The position numbers and the translations under genes were made by a program. A DNA stretch of 64,000 bases from Paramecium pentaurelia (lineage: Eukaryota; Ciliophora; Oligohymenophorea; Peniculida; Parameciidae). This document shows positions 50,432 to 62,754 of this stretch, one piece after another. Each line of letters starts with the position of its first letter. Position 1 is the first letter of the stretch. The stretch lies in assembly GCA_905183005.1 (NCBI GenBank), contig CAJJDO010000123.1, forward strand, positions 65,236 to 129,235, read 5' to 3'. The notes beneath the pieces are model-generated. The model searched no databases. It saw only the letters and a list, made by a program, of their open reading frames with translations, and was not told the DNA's origin.

Positions 50432-53007
50432 TCAAACTATTTTATTGGTTATGTAAAAATCGGTTTCATTAAATATTTCTTCTGGAATAAAATTACAACA
50501 ATTTTCTAATCTCTTTTTTGATAATGATAATATATCTGCATCATCTTCATTTAATAATATATTATCTCGACTTGATTATACTGAACAAATGGATTTGTAA
50601 TTAAAAATGCCATCTAATTCCTTGATAGGATTAAAATTCATTTTAATTCCAATAAGATGAGATTTATACAGCTCTTCTCTATATTTAGACGATCTAATAA
50701 TAAAATATAACCTAGATATTTCATATAGTAAATTTAAATAACTTAATTTTTATAACATTTACTTTTGAGCTTTGTCATAAAATTTTGTAAACTCTTTGAT
50801 GTCTACTACTGTTTGATTTATCCTAACCATTACAATTTTTTATCTCCAATTTTTGGTAATGCATACATTTTTAAATTATGGATAATAATAGGATATCATT
50901 TCTTTTATTATACTTTATTTTAAAGAATATTGATTTAACATAATAATTATATACTTACTCATGAATAATAGAGATACGATTGATCCAATATTTGCTAAGA
51001 TATCTCCAATACGAGGATACTCAAAAATAGTTTACATTTGATTTCCATTCATTCCTAAATAGATAATAGAAAGAGCATCATTATTAAAAGTCTTATAACA
51101 ATACTCAGATGAACTTGTTTAAGTCTGTACTACAGCTCCAGAAATAAATTCCTTAAATTAAGATGTTCCAAATAAAAAATCATCCTAGAGTTCATATAAA
51201 TTCGTTTCTAAAAATGTATTCATTGTATAACAAAATTTTTCTTCTATTTATATGTAAAATTCTTGTAAACCAACCTATTCTGATCCATCTCTAGAATTCA
51301 AAGAGGTTGAATAAATTTGGATCACAACAACATTAGAGGATTATTTAAAAAATTCTTCGATTAACTCCTTAGATGCACATTTTTCATCTGGACTTAGATA
51401 AATTTCAGAACATAAAACTATTTATATATACATTTATCCTGATGTATATACTTCTCCTTCGATTTTAGAAAACCCTAATTCTATTTTTGGTATATATGTA
51501 TTTCCATAGTTTGAAACGGTATTATTAGTTATTAGCTAAGGTTATGTTAACTAATTTTGTCTATTGTAGACAACCAGAGGCAAAAGAATTTTAGTTTTAA
51601 AGGGATCAATTAAATTATTATCATACTTCCAATAATATAGTTTAATGAAGTCTTGATTAAGATTAAGGGTTGAGTAATCAGTAGCATATTTTGAAGTAGA
51701 TATTTTAGGATTCATCTATTTTGTTTGCCATAAATAGATAATCCAGATTGCATATCCCAAACTGGATGAGAAAATTATTAAAGATAAAACTCCTCCGAAT
51801 ATGCTCTAATATTTAGACTATTTTTAGTCTATAGATTGTATAAATGGTACTCCAAATAAATCAGCACTTTTNTTTATAACATTTACTTTTGAGCTTTGTC
51901 ATAAAATTTTGTAAACTCTTTGATGTCTACTACTGTTTGATTTATCCTAACCATTACAATTTTTTATCTCCAATTTTTGGTAATGCATACATTTTTAAAT
52001 TATGGATAATAATAGGATATCATTTCTTTTATTATACTTTATTTTAAAGAATATTGATTTAACATAATAATTATATACTTACTCATGAATAATAGAGATA
52101 CGATTGATCCAATATTTGCTAAGATATCTCCAATACGAGGATACTCAAAAATAGTTTACATTTGATTTCCATTCATTCCTAAATAGATAATAGAAAGAGC
52201 ATCATTATTAAAAGTCTTATAACAATACTCAGATGAACTTGTTTAAGTCTGTACTACAGCTCCAGAAATAAATTCCTTAAATTAAGATGTTCCAAATAAA
52301 AAATCATCCTAGAGTTCATATAAATTCGTTTCTAAAAATGTATTCATTGTATAACAAAATTTTTCTTCTATTTATATGTAAAATTCTTGTAAACCAACCT
52401 ATTCTGATCCATCTCTAGAATTCAAAGAGGTTGAATAAATTTGGATCACAACAACATTAGAGGATTATTTAAAAAATTCTTCGATTAACTCCTTAGATGC
52501 ACATTTTTCATCTGGACTTAGATAAATTTCAGAACATAAAACTATTTATATATACATTTATCCTGATGTATATACTTCTCCTTCGATTTTAGAAAACCCT
52601 AATTCTATTTTTGGTATATATGTATTTCCATAGTTTGAAACGGTATTATTAGTTATTAGCTAAGGTTATGTTAACTAATTTTGTCTATTGTAGACAACCA
52701 GAGGCAAAAGAATTTTAGTTTTAAAGGGATCAATTAAATTATTATCATACTTCCAATAATATAGTTTAATGAAGTCTTGATTAAGATTAAGGGTTGAGTA
52801 ATCAGTAGCATATTTTGAAGTAGATATTTTAGGATTCATCTATTTTGTTTGCCATAAATAGATAATCCAGATTGCATATCCCAAACTGGATGAGAAAATT
52901 ATTAAAGATAAAACTCCTCCGAATATGCTCTAATATTTAGACTATTTTTAGTCTATAGATTGTATAAATGGTACTCCAAATAAATCAGCACTTTTTAAAA
53001 TATTCAT
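50432..53007 (-). CDS. Two-TM membrane protein broken by a duplicated assembly segment
   Basis: The start at 53007 opens MNILKSADLFGVPFIQSIDQKQSKYQS, then a TM (IFGGVLSLIIFSSSLGYAIWII). A Cys-containing ectodomain (about 280 residues, with ISTSKYATDYSTLNLNQDF) and a second TM (DILANIGSIVSLLFMSKYIIIML) lead to a cytoplasmic tail ending VQSRRDNILLNEDDADILS and TGA 50432-50434. Read straight through, the frame breaks because 50749-51871 and 51873-52995 are the same sequence around one N at 51872. Skipping one copy (1124 bp) gives exactly 484 codons, so the intact gene is 483 residues. Paramecium has families of similar proteins; function is unknown. Confidence 0.7.
50749..51871. repeat. Direct repeat copy 1 (about 1.12 kb)
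   Basis: It is identical, over every line compared, to 51873-52995 at an offset of 1124 bp. It covers most of the ectodomain and TM2 coding sequence of the 50432-53007 gene. The neighbouring N marks a join. Confidence 0.9.
51872..51872. other. Assembly gap (single N)
   Basis: It is the only ambiguous base in the window. It separates the two identical repeat copies, as happens when two contigs with an unrecognised overlap are scaffolded. Confidence 0.95.
51873..52995. repeat. Direct repeat copy 2 (about 1.12 kb)
   Basis: This is the second copy of the 50749-51871 segment. In this copy the gene's 5' end (start at 53007) reads correctly into the repeat. Confidence 0.9.
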
Positions 53008-54533
53008 CCTATATTTTTTAATTAATTAGTTTTCAGACAAAAACATAAATGCTAATAAATGTATTGCTGTTAGGTTATGAATTACATTATGAGAGAAGAA
53101 AAAACAATAAATGTTCAATATTCTTGGTCTTCTTCATTATCTTTCTGATTTAATCAATTGTCTATTCAAGTAGAATTAGAATTAAAGCTTCATCTCACAA
53201 GTCGTTAAAAATTGCATAATGAATAATATATCTATATGTAAATTAAATAATAATTTCTCTATCTTTGTTGTTCCTGTTATAAAATAGCTAATCATAGAAT
53301 TTAGATATAAATTTTTCAAGTTTTTGAATATTTATGTATTTAAGTCATTCCAATCTTAGGATGATCATAAATTTATAAATATAATTTTTTCTAGTTTAAT
53401 ATCATTTATTATAAACATATATATTTATAATAAAAATATAGGCATTAATAAATTAAATTGAATTAAAAGTATGAAAACCGAGATATCAAAAAGATTGAAC
53501 ACTAATCCAAACCAGAATTAGCTTAGTTATTGATAAGCCAAAAAAAATTATAGAATTAGTTTAAGATTGCGGTAAATTAAATAAAACGTTACATTGTAGA
53601 TAAAAAAGGACAAAATAATTGCTTTAATAATGTAGTTTCTTTTTGGCTATAAAATTAGAATCTAATTAATAAGTTAAGAGATATTTAAGAACAGATTGTT
53701 ATTTTGTTGATTAACTCAAATGAATGTTGTAATATATTTTTTATCAATATAATTATTAATTGAATATAATCTAATAATTAAATAGGAGTATTCTTAGATG
53801 GAATAAATATTAATTATTTATAATATTTTCAGATATAAAGTGACATTATTGTTTATTTACAACTTTCTATATCCTTTTTTTACTAATTTACTAATTTATT
53901 TATGATAAGAAAGAGCTAAGTGATATTCAATTTCCTTAAATTACACTAAATAATAATAACATTAAGATATCTAATATGAGAATAGTTAATTATACTAAAT
54001 ATTAATTATTTCCTAAATTACCATTTTAATCTTAAATAATCATTTATTACTATAATTATACACTTATTTTATTATTAGTTAGTCTTACTCATATAAGTAT
54101 TTCACTTATAATTACTTAATTAAATTGATTAATAAAATTGTTTAATTAAGAAATCGAGAGATTATAATATTTATATTAAGTTGGAATATTAAATAAATAA
54201 TTAAATATTTTGATGATAATTATATATAATTACCACATTCATCTTTATAAATTATTTCTAATTAAGAAATGACAATTAATTTTTAGAATTACTTATTTCA
54301 TAATTAATTTCATATATCATATACAAAAATTTTATTAAATAGTCATGTAAGAAAATCTAAAAATAATATATTGAAAGTTTAAAAACAGTAATAAAAATGA
54401 TTAATAAATAATTAGAATACCCTTCCATTTTATTAATTAATATATATTATTAAATTGAAATCCTGTATAAATTATCATACAATATAAGCACAACAGTATA
54501 TAGTAATTCTTGTAAAAATTTTATAAAAAATAA
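53008..54533. other. Long AT-rich intergenic region
   Basis: It is about 1.5 kb of A/T-rich spacer. A minus frame near 53030-53370 (containing KLEKFISKFYDQLFYNRN) reads like coding but lacks a start codon and closes quickly, so I do not call it. The rest (53400-54520) shows only A/T tracts. Confidence 0.4.
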
Positions 54534-56213
54534 ATGATGAAATAAGACCAAGACAAGAATATTTGGGAATGGGTTCCTTGCAATTATGATGTTAAGCGCA
54601 TAGTAAAGGATACTCAAACTTCTTGGAATTTGAGTCCATAAATATCTCTGAAGATTCCAGCAGAAAATGGGACCATCGATCCAATCATTAACATAAAGAT
54701 TGATTAAAGCAGACCTTTTATTTATACAGAAAATTTAGGATGGAATTGGCATAAGAGTTGGAACCTTCCAGACATAGGTTTGGAAATGGAAGTATAGTTT
54801 TAATTGTTATAACACTAAATAGATTACAGACCCTTTGACAAATGAGCGTCTAGCCCCTCCAAACAATATATATGTATTAATCAAAATTATAGCAAGTGTA
54901 AACTGTAAATCGTCAAGCCAATCATAACTCCAATGAAGACACATCATCTCTTAGAAGTGGGTGCTAAAGGAAACCAAAAAGTGGATATGGAGAATGGGAA
55001 ATGTATATTCTCCGGACTTAAGTTCAACACTACTTCATATAATCATGATGTAATAAAGTTTAAAAATAGGATCAGCATTAACGATTTCATATAGTGATTA
55101 CATTGTATTTGTGTTAGAATAAGTTTGAATTTCCTCAGATCTTAGATTCTCGTATCTCCCCTCCAATTTTTGTAGATTCACGTAAATCTGCCAGAGACAT
55201 AGTAAAATAGAAGGTAAATTTATATTATTAATATATATATATAGATCTAAAAATTGCAATCATATTTCGACCCTTTCTTACCTAATAATTTGGAGAAATA
55301 GTTTTTAATAATCAAGCCTTCTAATTAAGAAGTAATTAAAAATTCTATTGATGGACTCATAAATTATTTCACTGCTCCAAATATACGGCATAAAGTTAAA
55401 CATCCAATTTTCTTGTTACTTAAATTCAGTGCTTGTATCTAAATGTATGTAAACTCAGCTAAAATTAAATTTACAGAAGTAAGTTTCTACATAATATTTA
55501 GCCTGACAATTTGATTTAAACCTTATAACATGTTCTCTCAACTAGCAATGCATTACAAGGAATTTAAAAGATAGATTAAAAACTCATCATTTTATATATT
55601 GATTGTAAAACCAATGAAACCAAATCTTAATAGAATATTAAAAAGATATTAGAATTTCTTGAACCTCTTAATAATGATTGTGTTTAGGTTATTATAGATA
55701 TTAATGATATACCTAAAGGTTTTATGCAAATTGAAAATCTAGTAAAAATACTAAACATAAATCATAGGATGAAATGCAATAAGCTTACCATAGAGTTTAT
55801 AATTCCTTATTGAAATATAGAAGGGAAGATGATTAAATTGATTAAGAATAATTAGAAGAAGAATATAATGCAAAAATTCCTGAAAAAAAGAAGAAAAAAG
55901 AACTTAAAGAACCTGAATAACCAATTAATCCTGAGAGAATAAGAAAAATAATTCATATTTCAGGTAATCTTCCCAACCAAAGTTCAAATTCGATGCCTGA
56001 ACAAGATAGTGTATATATTTATATATCATCACTTAGAACCAAATTAAAATGGAATAATTCTCTATTCCCAATAATGTTTAATTAAGACTGCCAACTTAAG
56101 AGTAATCATAGTAGTATTTGCAATAATCATAACTACAATAACAATAACTATAATAGAATTTAGCCTTTAATCCAATGTCGTTATGGTTATATCTATAAAA
56201 ACTTCCTTCATGA
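54534..56213 (+). CDS. Protein with conserved beta-rich N-terminal domain (possible Rel/p53-type DNA-binding-like) and Gln-rich tail, 499 residues
   Basis: The ATG at 54534 opens MMKQDQDKNIWEWVPCNYDVK. Eight exons, with introns at 54792-54822, 54874-54896, 55050-55069, 55214-55244, 55479-55501, 55742-55767 and 56011-56036, give an exact frame to TGA 56211-56213. The first 220 residues are beta-rich with striking conserved-looking runs: HHLLEVGAKGNQKVDMENGKC, IFSGLKFNTTSYNHD, FHIVITLYL and ISPPIFVDSRKSARD. These resemble beta-sandwich transcription factors of the p53/Rel superfold, but this is inference only. Then come an alpha/beta segment, a basic/acidic KEKKKKKELKEPE linker and a poly-Gln tail (QQYLQQSQLQQQQLQQN), as in activation domains. 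Confidence 0.7.
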
Positions 56214-57011
56214 ATTATAAGATTATAATGATCAAATATATTTTTAATCATCAAGACTACTTGTTTAACTTAATTTCTTTCTATTCTAATCAATTTTATT
56301 TTCTATTGGAGTTTTTTATTTCTTGATAATTATCATTCCTAATATTTATAACTTTAGAGAGTCTCTAAAGCCTATGTATTAAAGAAGCTAAATATAGTAT
56401 CACAAAGTCATACTTATTTAAGATTAATCTATAATTAAAAGATAATATTTTATTAGATTTCTAATTAGAATTATTTAATCTTTATTTTGGTAATTTAATT
56501 TATATATATATATATATATCTATATTTGCTAATTAAACTAACTATCTATTAAAAACAAATAATTAAATTTGTAATTTTTATCAATCAATATCTTTTTATT
56601 AATTGATTTATTTTTGACATTATAATTTAGTTATAATTAGATTAAATATTTTCATACGACTAGTTATTATTAATTATAATCTATTAAGTCAAATAATTAA
56701 TAATCCTAAACCACAATCTATTAATGTGGAATATTCCATTTTTTCTTTTACATATACTATCTTAATATGATTATATCTGAGTTATAAAAAGTAAATGCAG
56801 GTATTTAATTATAATTTAATAATTGAGATACAATCTATTAATTTAATTTATATCCATCATCATCAACAAAGACTTAATAAAGAAATTAATAATTAATAAA
56901 TATATGTTCTATAATTTTAATATTATTAAAGAATCTATTAGTGTATATTCTAATTCTTTTTAACATGATTGATTTACATAAACATATATTGTTATATAAA
57001 TTAATATAAAT
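56214..57011. other. AT-rich intergenic region with (TA)n tract
   Basis: It contains a TATATATATATA tract at about 56499-56525 and otherwise A/T-rich spacer between a plus gene ending at 56213 and a minus gene ending at 57012. No coding frame is supported. Confidence 0.5.
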
Positions 57012-59591
57012 TCAAACTAATAAATTATCATTTTCTTTTTCTTAATTCAATCGTTCTATTTCATTATATAATAAAACTAATAGACATTTGCAATCAATCA
57101 ATTTTCTTTCAGCATCTACAACTTCTGCAAATTTTGATCTTAAACTCATTAATTCTTTTTCATTATCTTTATTTATTCTTATCTACTTATCTAATTCTTA
57201 TGTCAATACTTTCCCCTAAAAGCATTTATTAAATCTTTTACTCTTTCTTCATTGAATTTATCATTTTTAGTCAATTTCAATAAACTTATCTCATTCTTAG
57301 CCTCTAACAATTTCTAATTCAATTAATCAATTTCTTAATTTAATTTTAAATTTTATAATTCATATTTTCCAGAATTAGATTCTCCTAATAATTTTTGTTT
57401 CTATTCATATTCTGATAATTTAAATTTAAGTTCTGCTATTTCATTATTTCTAACATTTACTAAATTTGTTAATCTTCTATTTTCATCTTACAATTTAAAA
57501 ATTATATCTTAAACTCCAGGATTCTCTTTTTATTATTATAATGAATCTATTGTTTATTATTTTAAAAGAATTGTTTATCTTAATCTTTCAATTTCACCTT
57601 CATATGCACTTACCTTCTCAAATACTTAATCCTATTAAAAAGAATTCTTTTAATAAATCAAAATTTCTTCATTTCTCTCTGTCAATATTCTATTAAGTCT
57701 CTCAATTTCTTCTACTAATTGAGGAAACCTTATTTCATACTTCTATAATTTATCAATCAATTTTTAATCCTATTATATTAAAGGTTATTATTATTATTAT
57801 TCATATTTATTTTCAGTGATGAACTCTTTTGTTATTTCTAATTCATTTTTTAACTTTTAAATTGTTTATTTCAATAAAGGAATTTATCTATTAGCTGCTT
57901 CTAATTCTTTTTATTATTAATTGACAATCTCTTATAAAGTGTTATTATTATGGTTTTTTTCAACTGTATCTTACATTATTTTCTATAATCGTTAGATTTC
58001 ATTTTTTAATTGGAAAACCTATATTTTTTTATTTAATATACTATACTGAATCATTATTTTCTTATTGTTCTTAAAGTAATTAGGAATAATTAAACTTTTA
58101 ATTATTATAACTATTTGATAATAGTTGATATTCCTGCATTAAACTTTATCTATCACTTTCTAACTATTAGATTTACATTTATAATTTATCTACTTATTAT
58201 TTTAATAACCTATTAGTATCTTCCAATTATTATTATATATTTAATTATTCTCTTAGATAATCATTCTCTTTTTTACTAGAATTGAGTTATTAAGAAAGTT
58301 TCTCAGATTCTTATTAAAGTAATTATATTTTTTTATCCAATTCTTAATTTACTTTAATTTACTTTTAAGCCATTTATTATTTGAGGATTTAATTATCATC
58401 TTTCAATTTATTATATTAGTTAATTAAATTATCCAAACTCATATTCATTTCTTATAATTTGAATTCATTCATTCTTAAATTTTAGATTTCTTTTTGCATT
58501 CTAGAGATTTATGCTTTCTAATCATTGAGTTCACGACTCTTTAAGGCTAAAGTATTATTTAATCTTTCAACTTCCTTATATTATAGAATTGATATACCTA
58601 TCCCAAAAGATTGATTTTAGTTAAATATTCAGGATTGACTTTATTTTCTTGAAGTTCCTAAGAAATTAATTATTTATCATTCTTCAAATCTTGGTTTTCC
58701 TTTTATAATTGTTTTAATTGTTGATTCAACTTTTAAATTTCTTTAGTTAAGAGATCTTACTATATTATAGAATATATTTTTTTACTTTATTAGAAAATTC
58801 TTATTGTTTTCTTAAAAGTTCCTTATCTCTTTCTAATTATTATTATAATTCATAGATTTCTTTATCTTTCTAATTCAATAATTCTTAATTGTATTAACTA
58901 TCTTATTATAATTAATTCAAATCTATTTAGAGACTTTATAATTATTATTTGCATTGATTATATAATTTATCTTTTACTTATAGTTCATCTTACAAATTCT
59001 GATTCTCTTCATTCAATAATTAAACTTCTGCAAGTATTTTTTATGAATCTTCTTCAATTTTTAGTTTATTATTATAATCTTATTCTAATTTATCAAAACC
59101 ATCTATAAATTGTTAAATAAATGTTAATAAATACCTTCCCAATCACTAATTTCTTATTTTAAAGATTAATTGATTTCATTTAATTATTTTATCTCAATTT
59201 CATATTACATTAATTACTCTTTCAAAATATTTACCTCATTTTAATATTGTTCTATTTCCTCTCTTTATTCTTAGATAATCATTTAATTTTCACTAGATAA
59301 TTATAAATACTTTTCTCTTAAATCATCATTTTATTTTTGTAATTCATTTATTCTAGAATAAGTTATTATATACTTTTTCTTATAAATTTCTTCATTTGAT
59401 ATCCCATCAAAGTGATTTACTCTAGCATCTGGTGTTCTATAAGTACTTCTTGGAAGAGTACTATAAAAATAGTTATTTTGTATAATTTCTTTACTTTTAC
59501 TCTTGAGTAAATTATGGATTTTAAAGATGTTGATTATCACTTTCCTACAATGAACTATCTTATTTTTAAGGTTAGTGTGTTCGAGATACAT
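57012..59591 (-). CDS. Coiled-coil protein, about 850 residues
   Basis: The start used is 59591 (MYLEHTNLKNKIVHCRKVIINIF), with PRSTYRTPDARVNHFDGISN after about 50 residues. Long heptad coiled coils follow (LQLSSENQMIIQEQREEIEQYQNE; EIEIKQLNEINQSLKQEI) and the frame ends ERLNQEKENDNLLV at TGA 57012-57014. At least one intron (about 32 nt near 59110-59145) is needed, and others are likely. It has no globular domain, signal or TM. The start 61 bp from the divergent CDPK-like gene argues for a shared promoter region. A cytoskeletal or ciliary structural role is plausible. Confidence 0.7.
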
Positions 59592-59651
59592 TGTTTCTTT
59601 ATGGCCGATACTAAGACATAAAATTTAATTTATTTTTAAACTAATGGGTTC

Positions 59652-61280
59652 ATGTTTAGCAAAGTAGCCTAAAGAAGAAGTTCATAAAAGACATTCTTCA
59701 AAATTAAAAGTTATTATCCCTAAAAACTAACTGTTGGAGAGTATCTATAACCTTATATATTGTCAGATAACCCTGTTTATGCTGAAATGCCTTTCGATTA
59801 AGGAGATTGCTTTCAACACAATAAGAACTAATTTAAGAATGAATATATAATTATAGATTCCTAACCATTTCTATCTACAGAATATGGGATTTATTAATGG
59901 TGCTATAATAAAAAAACAGATTCTCGAAAAATTGTTAAAACTATGAAAAAAACAACAGATCCTAAATCAGATGAGCCTGTATTGTTCTTAAATAATATTC
60001 ATCTAATGCAATATTTAGTAAATTATTTATAAAAGAAAGGATCATCCAAATATTGCTAAAATGATTGAATACTTTAACGAAACTGAACACTATTATATTA
60101 TATATGAAGATTATATAGGTGGTAATCTCTTGAGTAGAATGATAACCAAAGGAGAAAACCCAGAACAAATGGCTTCCTTAATAATAGAGTAAGTTTTAAG
60201 TACTTTTGTATATTTACATTCAAAAAATATCATTTATCGTTTTCTAAGTATTATTTTCATAAACAATTAGATCATAATACTCTTTTTTGTGATGAAAAAT
60301 TAACAATAACTTTTTTAGAATTTGGAGCTGCCAAAAAAATCTAATAATATATATAATTACCAGTTGGAGACTAACATTATTAATCTCCAGAAATGTTAAC
60401 TGGAAATTATAATTTTAAATCTGATATCTGGTCTGCTGGTGTATTATTACATTTTCTACTTTCTGGATCTATGCCATTTGATGGTATTATGGCATCATCA
60501 ATTAAAAATTCAATTCTGAGAGGAATAGTTAAATTAGAAGATACATTTGATTGGGATAAAATTCCAGATGCAAAAGAATTTGTTAAAAAATTATTAAATT
60601 TTTCATAAAATCAAAGACCATCTGCAGTTGATGCTCTTAAAGATAAATGGATTGAAAAAGCAAAATAAAAAAAATTAGCGTTAAAAATAAATCCTGCTTT
60701 AACCAATCTTCGTAAATTTTAGAAATGTGAAGTCTTAGTAGAAGCCATTATTATGTAAATTGTTTAAATGACTCTAACTTAAGAATAAAAAGGAGAGATC
60801 TTATAGATATTTTAAGAATTTGACTCTAATAGAGATGGTAAAATTTCTACATAAGAATTAATTGAAGGTAATCATTTTATTATAGATAGAGGATATAAAA
60901 AATATTAAACTAGTACTAAATTAGAAGATCATGATATAGAAACTTTAGTTAAGAAGATTGATTCTAACGGAAATGGCTATTTAGATTACACAGGTATAAT
61001 AAATATCTATTATATAGAATTCTTATTGGCTTGTTAAGATAAGAAGAAATTATTAACTGTTGAGAAATTAAAATTAGTCTTTGCTTAATTGGATGTAGAT
61101 AAAGATAATACCTTATCTATGATTGAAATGAGAAGAATTTTTGGAGGTAATAGAATTAGTGATAAGAATTGGCATAATATTCTTCGCAAAACTAATTTAT
61201 AACAAAAGTCTGTCTTATCAGAATAAGAGTTCTTAGAATTTATAATCAAAACTATGTAAAATGATCATTCCTTCTAGTGA
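59652..61280 (+). CDS. CDPK-like protein with degenerate kinase domain and EF-hands (probable pseudokinase)
   Basis: The ATG at 59652 opens MFSKVAQRRSSQKTFFKIKSYYPQ. Introns are 59979-60018 (40 nt), 60248-60270 (23 nt) and 60994-61017 (24 nt), giving 513 residues to TGA 61278-61280. Kinase-domain hallmarks are present (DHPNIAKMIEYF, YIIYEDYIGGNLL, SDIWSAGVLLHFLLSGSMPFDG, RPSAVDALKDKWIEKA). The catalytic HRD is YRF, the catalytic-loop Asn position is Thr (YRFLNHNTLF) and DFG is EFG (FLEFGAAK). Three EF-hands follow, with loops starting DSNRDGKIS, DSNGNGYLD and DVDKDNTLS. It is therefore likely a Ca-regulated pseudokinase of the ciliate/plant CDPK family. Confidence 0.85.
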
Positions 61281-61293
61281 TAATATTGAGTAC

Positions 61294-61587
61294 TCATATA
61301 TTAAATTTATCTACTGTAGTCAATAAACATCTTGGCGATAAGTTAGATGGTCTTTTTATTAATTCATCTAATCTGCTTCTAGGTCTATCAGTCAAGTTAT
61401 TGTTTTTTCTACTTGTTAGTATAAACTTTGCCTATTATCTCAAAATCTTCTCACTTTATTCATGATGTTTGAGGTAATCAATATTTGTTGAGTTTTTTTA
61501 AATTTTAGCTTTTAATTCTTTTGGGTAAACAGTTTTCAAATGATTTAACATTTTTAAATCACCTTACTTTCCAGCTTTCTACAGCAT
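61294..61587 (-). CDS. Hypothetical 97-residue basic protein
   Basis: The start at 61587 opens MLQKAGKQGDLKMLNHLKTVYPKELKAK. The intronless frame ends at TGA 61294-61296, 13 bp from the convergent CDPK-like gene. The protein is Lys/Arg/Asn-rich, with NNNLTDRPRSRLDELIKRPSNLSPRC near the end, so it looks disordered and phosphorylatable. No family is recognised. A plus-strand frame at 61277-61465 overlaps it and is treated as a shadow. Confidence 0.55.
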
Positions 61588-62336
61588 TATGAATTATAAA
61601 AAATTATCTTTACATTATGTACTCAATCTATGTTTTGTTGTGTCATCAATGTTAATTGTCCTTGTATAATTTATCATATTTATTAATATAATAATTATAT
61701 TAATATATATATTTTATTGAATTTTACAATTTTCTTGACAATATTATAAAACTATAATTATATTTATTATTAATAATAAATATAAAGAGTATTAAATAAC
61801 TCAATTCATTTATTTCATAGATAATTGTTTATTCTAAAAGAAACCTACCTTAAATAAATATTTATCATCCAAATTTACGAGAGTCAATTTTTATACTCAT
61901 TATTATAAGAATTTTGGAAAAAATTATTGTAAAATTGGAATTTGTTTCAATAACAGGAATGACCATGATGAAATTTATTGTAATTAAAAAATTGAATTAG
62001 ATTATTTACTTAATGTGTATAATAATTATTAAAATAATTATGTATCTGATTTTCTAATGATTTATCAATCATGATTGAAAAAAAACGTTATTTTAATTAT
62101 CTTAAAGTTTTACAAACAAAAAATCAAAAATTCAAATTATTTATAATAATATATATTTAAATATTTCTTTTTTTTTCATGATTAATAATATTATCATAAT
62201 TTAAAGTAAGATTGAGTTTTATCATTAAGTGTTTTAGATTTATCTGAAATTTTGCATAATTTTAGTAATTTTAAGGTTTGATTTAATAGAGTTTGAAATA
62301 AATTATATAACAAATTTTAATTTTAATTTATAATTA
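61588..62336. other. AT-rich intergenic region
   Basis: There is no supported coding frame, only A/T tracts and short hairpin-capable AT palindromes. It includes the promoter side of the 97-residue (-) and TAF12-like (+) genes. Confidence 0.5.
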
Positions 62337-62678
62337 ATGAATTAAACTCAGGGCTAGAATACTTAAGCTATTTAAAATGAAGAGTTAATTTTCTTTGATT
62401 CTAAAGGATTAGATATGCTAATAAAATAGATGGGATTTGAGGAAGTTGTTTAATTTGATGAAAAACCTAAATAAATGATAATTGATATTGGAAATGAATT
62501 TATGAATAAATTATTAGAAGAGTCTATGAGAGTAAGTTAAAAGCGTTAATAATAAAATGATGAATTAAAAAATACAAAACCAAAACTTGCATTTTAAGAT
62601 GTTAAATTTGCATTAGGTAAATATTATCAATAAAATAGAAAATTGTTTAAGAATGCCATAATAAAATTTTAATATTGA
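62337..62678 (+). CDS. TAF12-like histone-fold protein (TFIID/SAGA subunit candidate)
   Basis: The ATG at 62337 opens MNQTQGQNTQAIQNEELIFFDSKGLDMLIKQMGFEEVVQFDEKP. The intronless frame ends at TGA 62676-62678, for 113 residues. After about 25 residues the order of helices matches the TAF12 histone fold: a short helix (LDMLIKQMGF), a loop, a long helix (KQMIIDIGNEFMNKLLEESMRVSQKRQ), then LAFQDVKFALGKYYQQ, the position of the third helix. The size also matches TAF12's histone-fold core. Other histone-fold subunits (TAF4 partners, NC2) are alternatives. It would act in transcription pre-initiation complexes. Confidence 0.6.
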
Positions 62679-62754
62679 AAAAGACAATTGATTATATATT
62701 AATATATATTGAAAATCCAAAACATATACATTTATAGATGAAATATTCTTTATC

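Noticed and set aside
50270..50434. In-frame continuation past TGA 50432-50434 (LLYFKDIIILTFIPQGFYVI...), suggesting stop readthrough
   Set aside because: With TGA as the only stop in an AT-rich genome, 50-codon open frames are common by chance, and there is no splice site or motif that supports extension.
53030..53370. Possible minus-strand small gene containing KLEKFISKFYDQLFYNRN
   Set aside because: It has no start codon in frame and needs unsupported introns; listed only as part of the intergenic region.
61277..61465. Plus-strand hydrophobic ORF
   Set aside because: It overlaps the better-supported minus-strand 97-residue gene and begins at the end of the CDPK-like gene; treated as a shadow.
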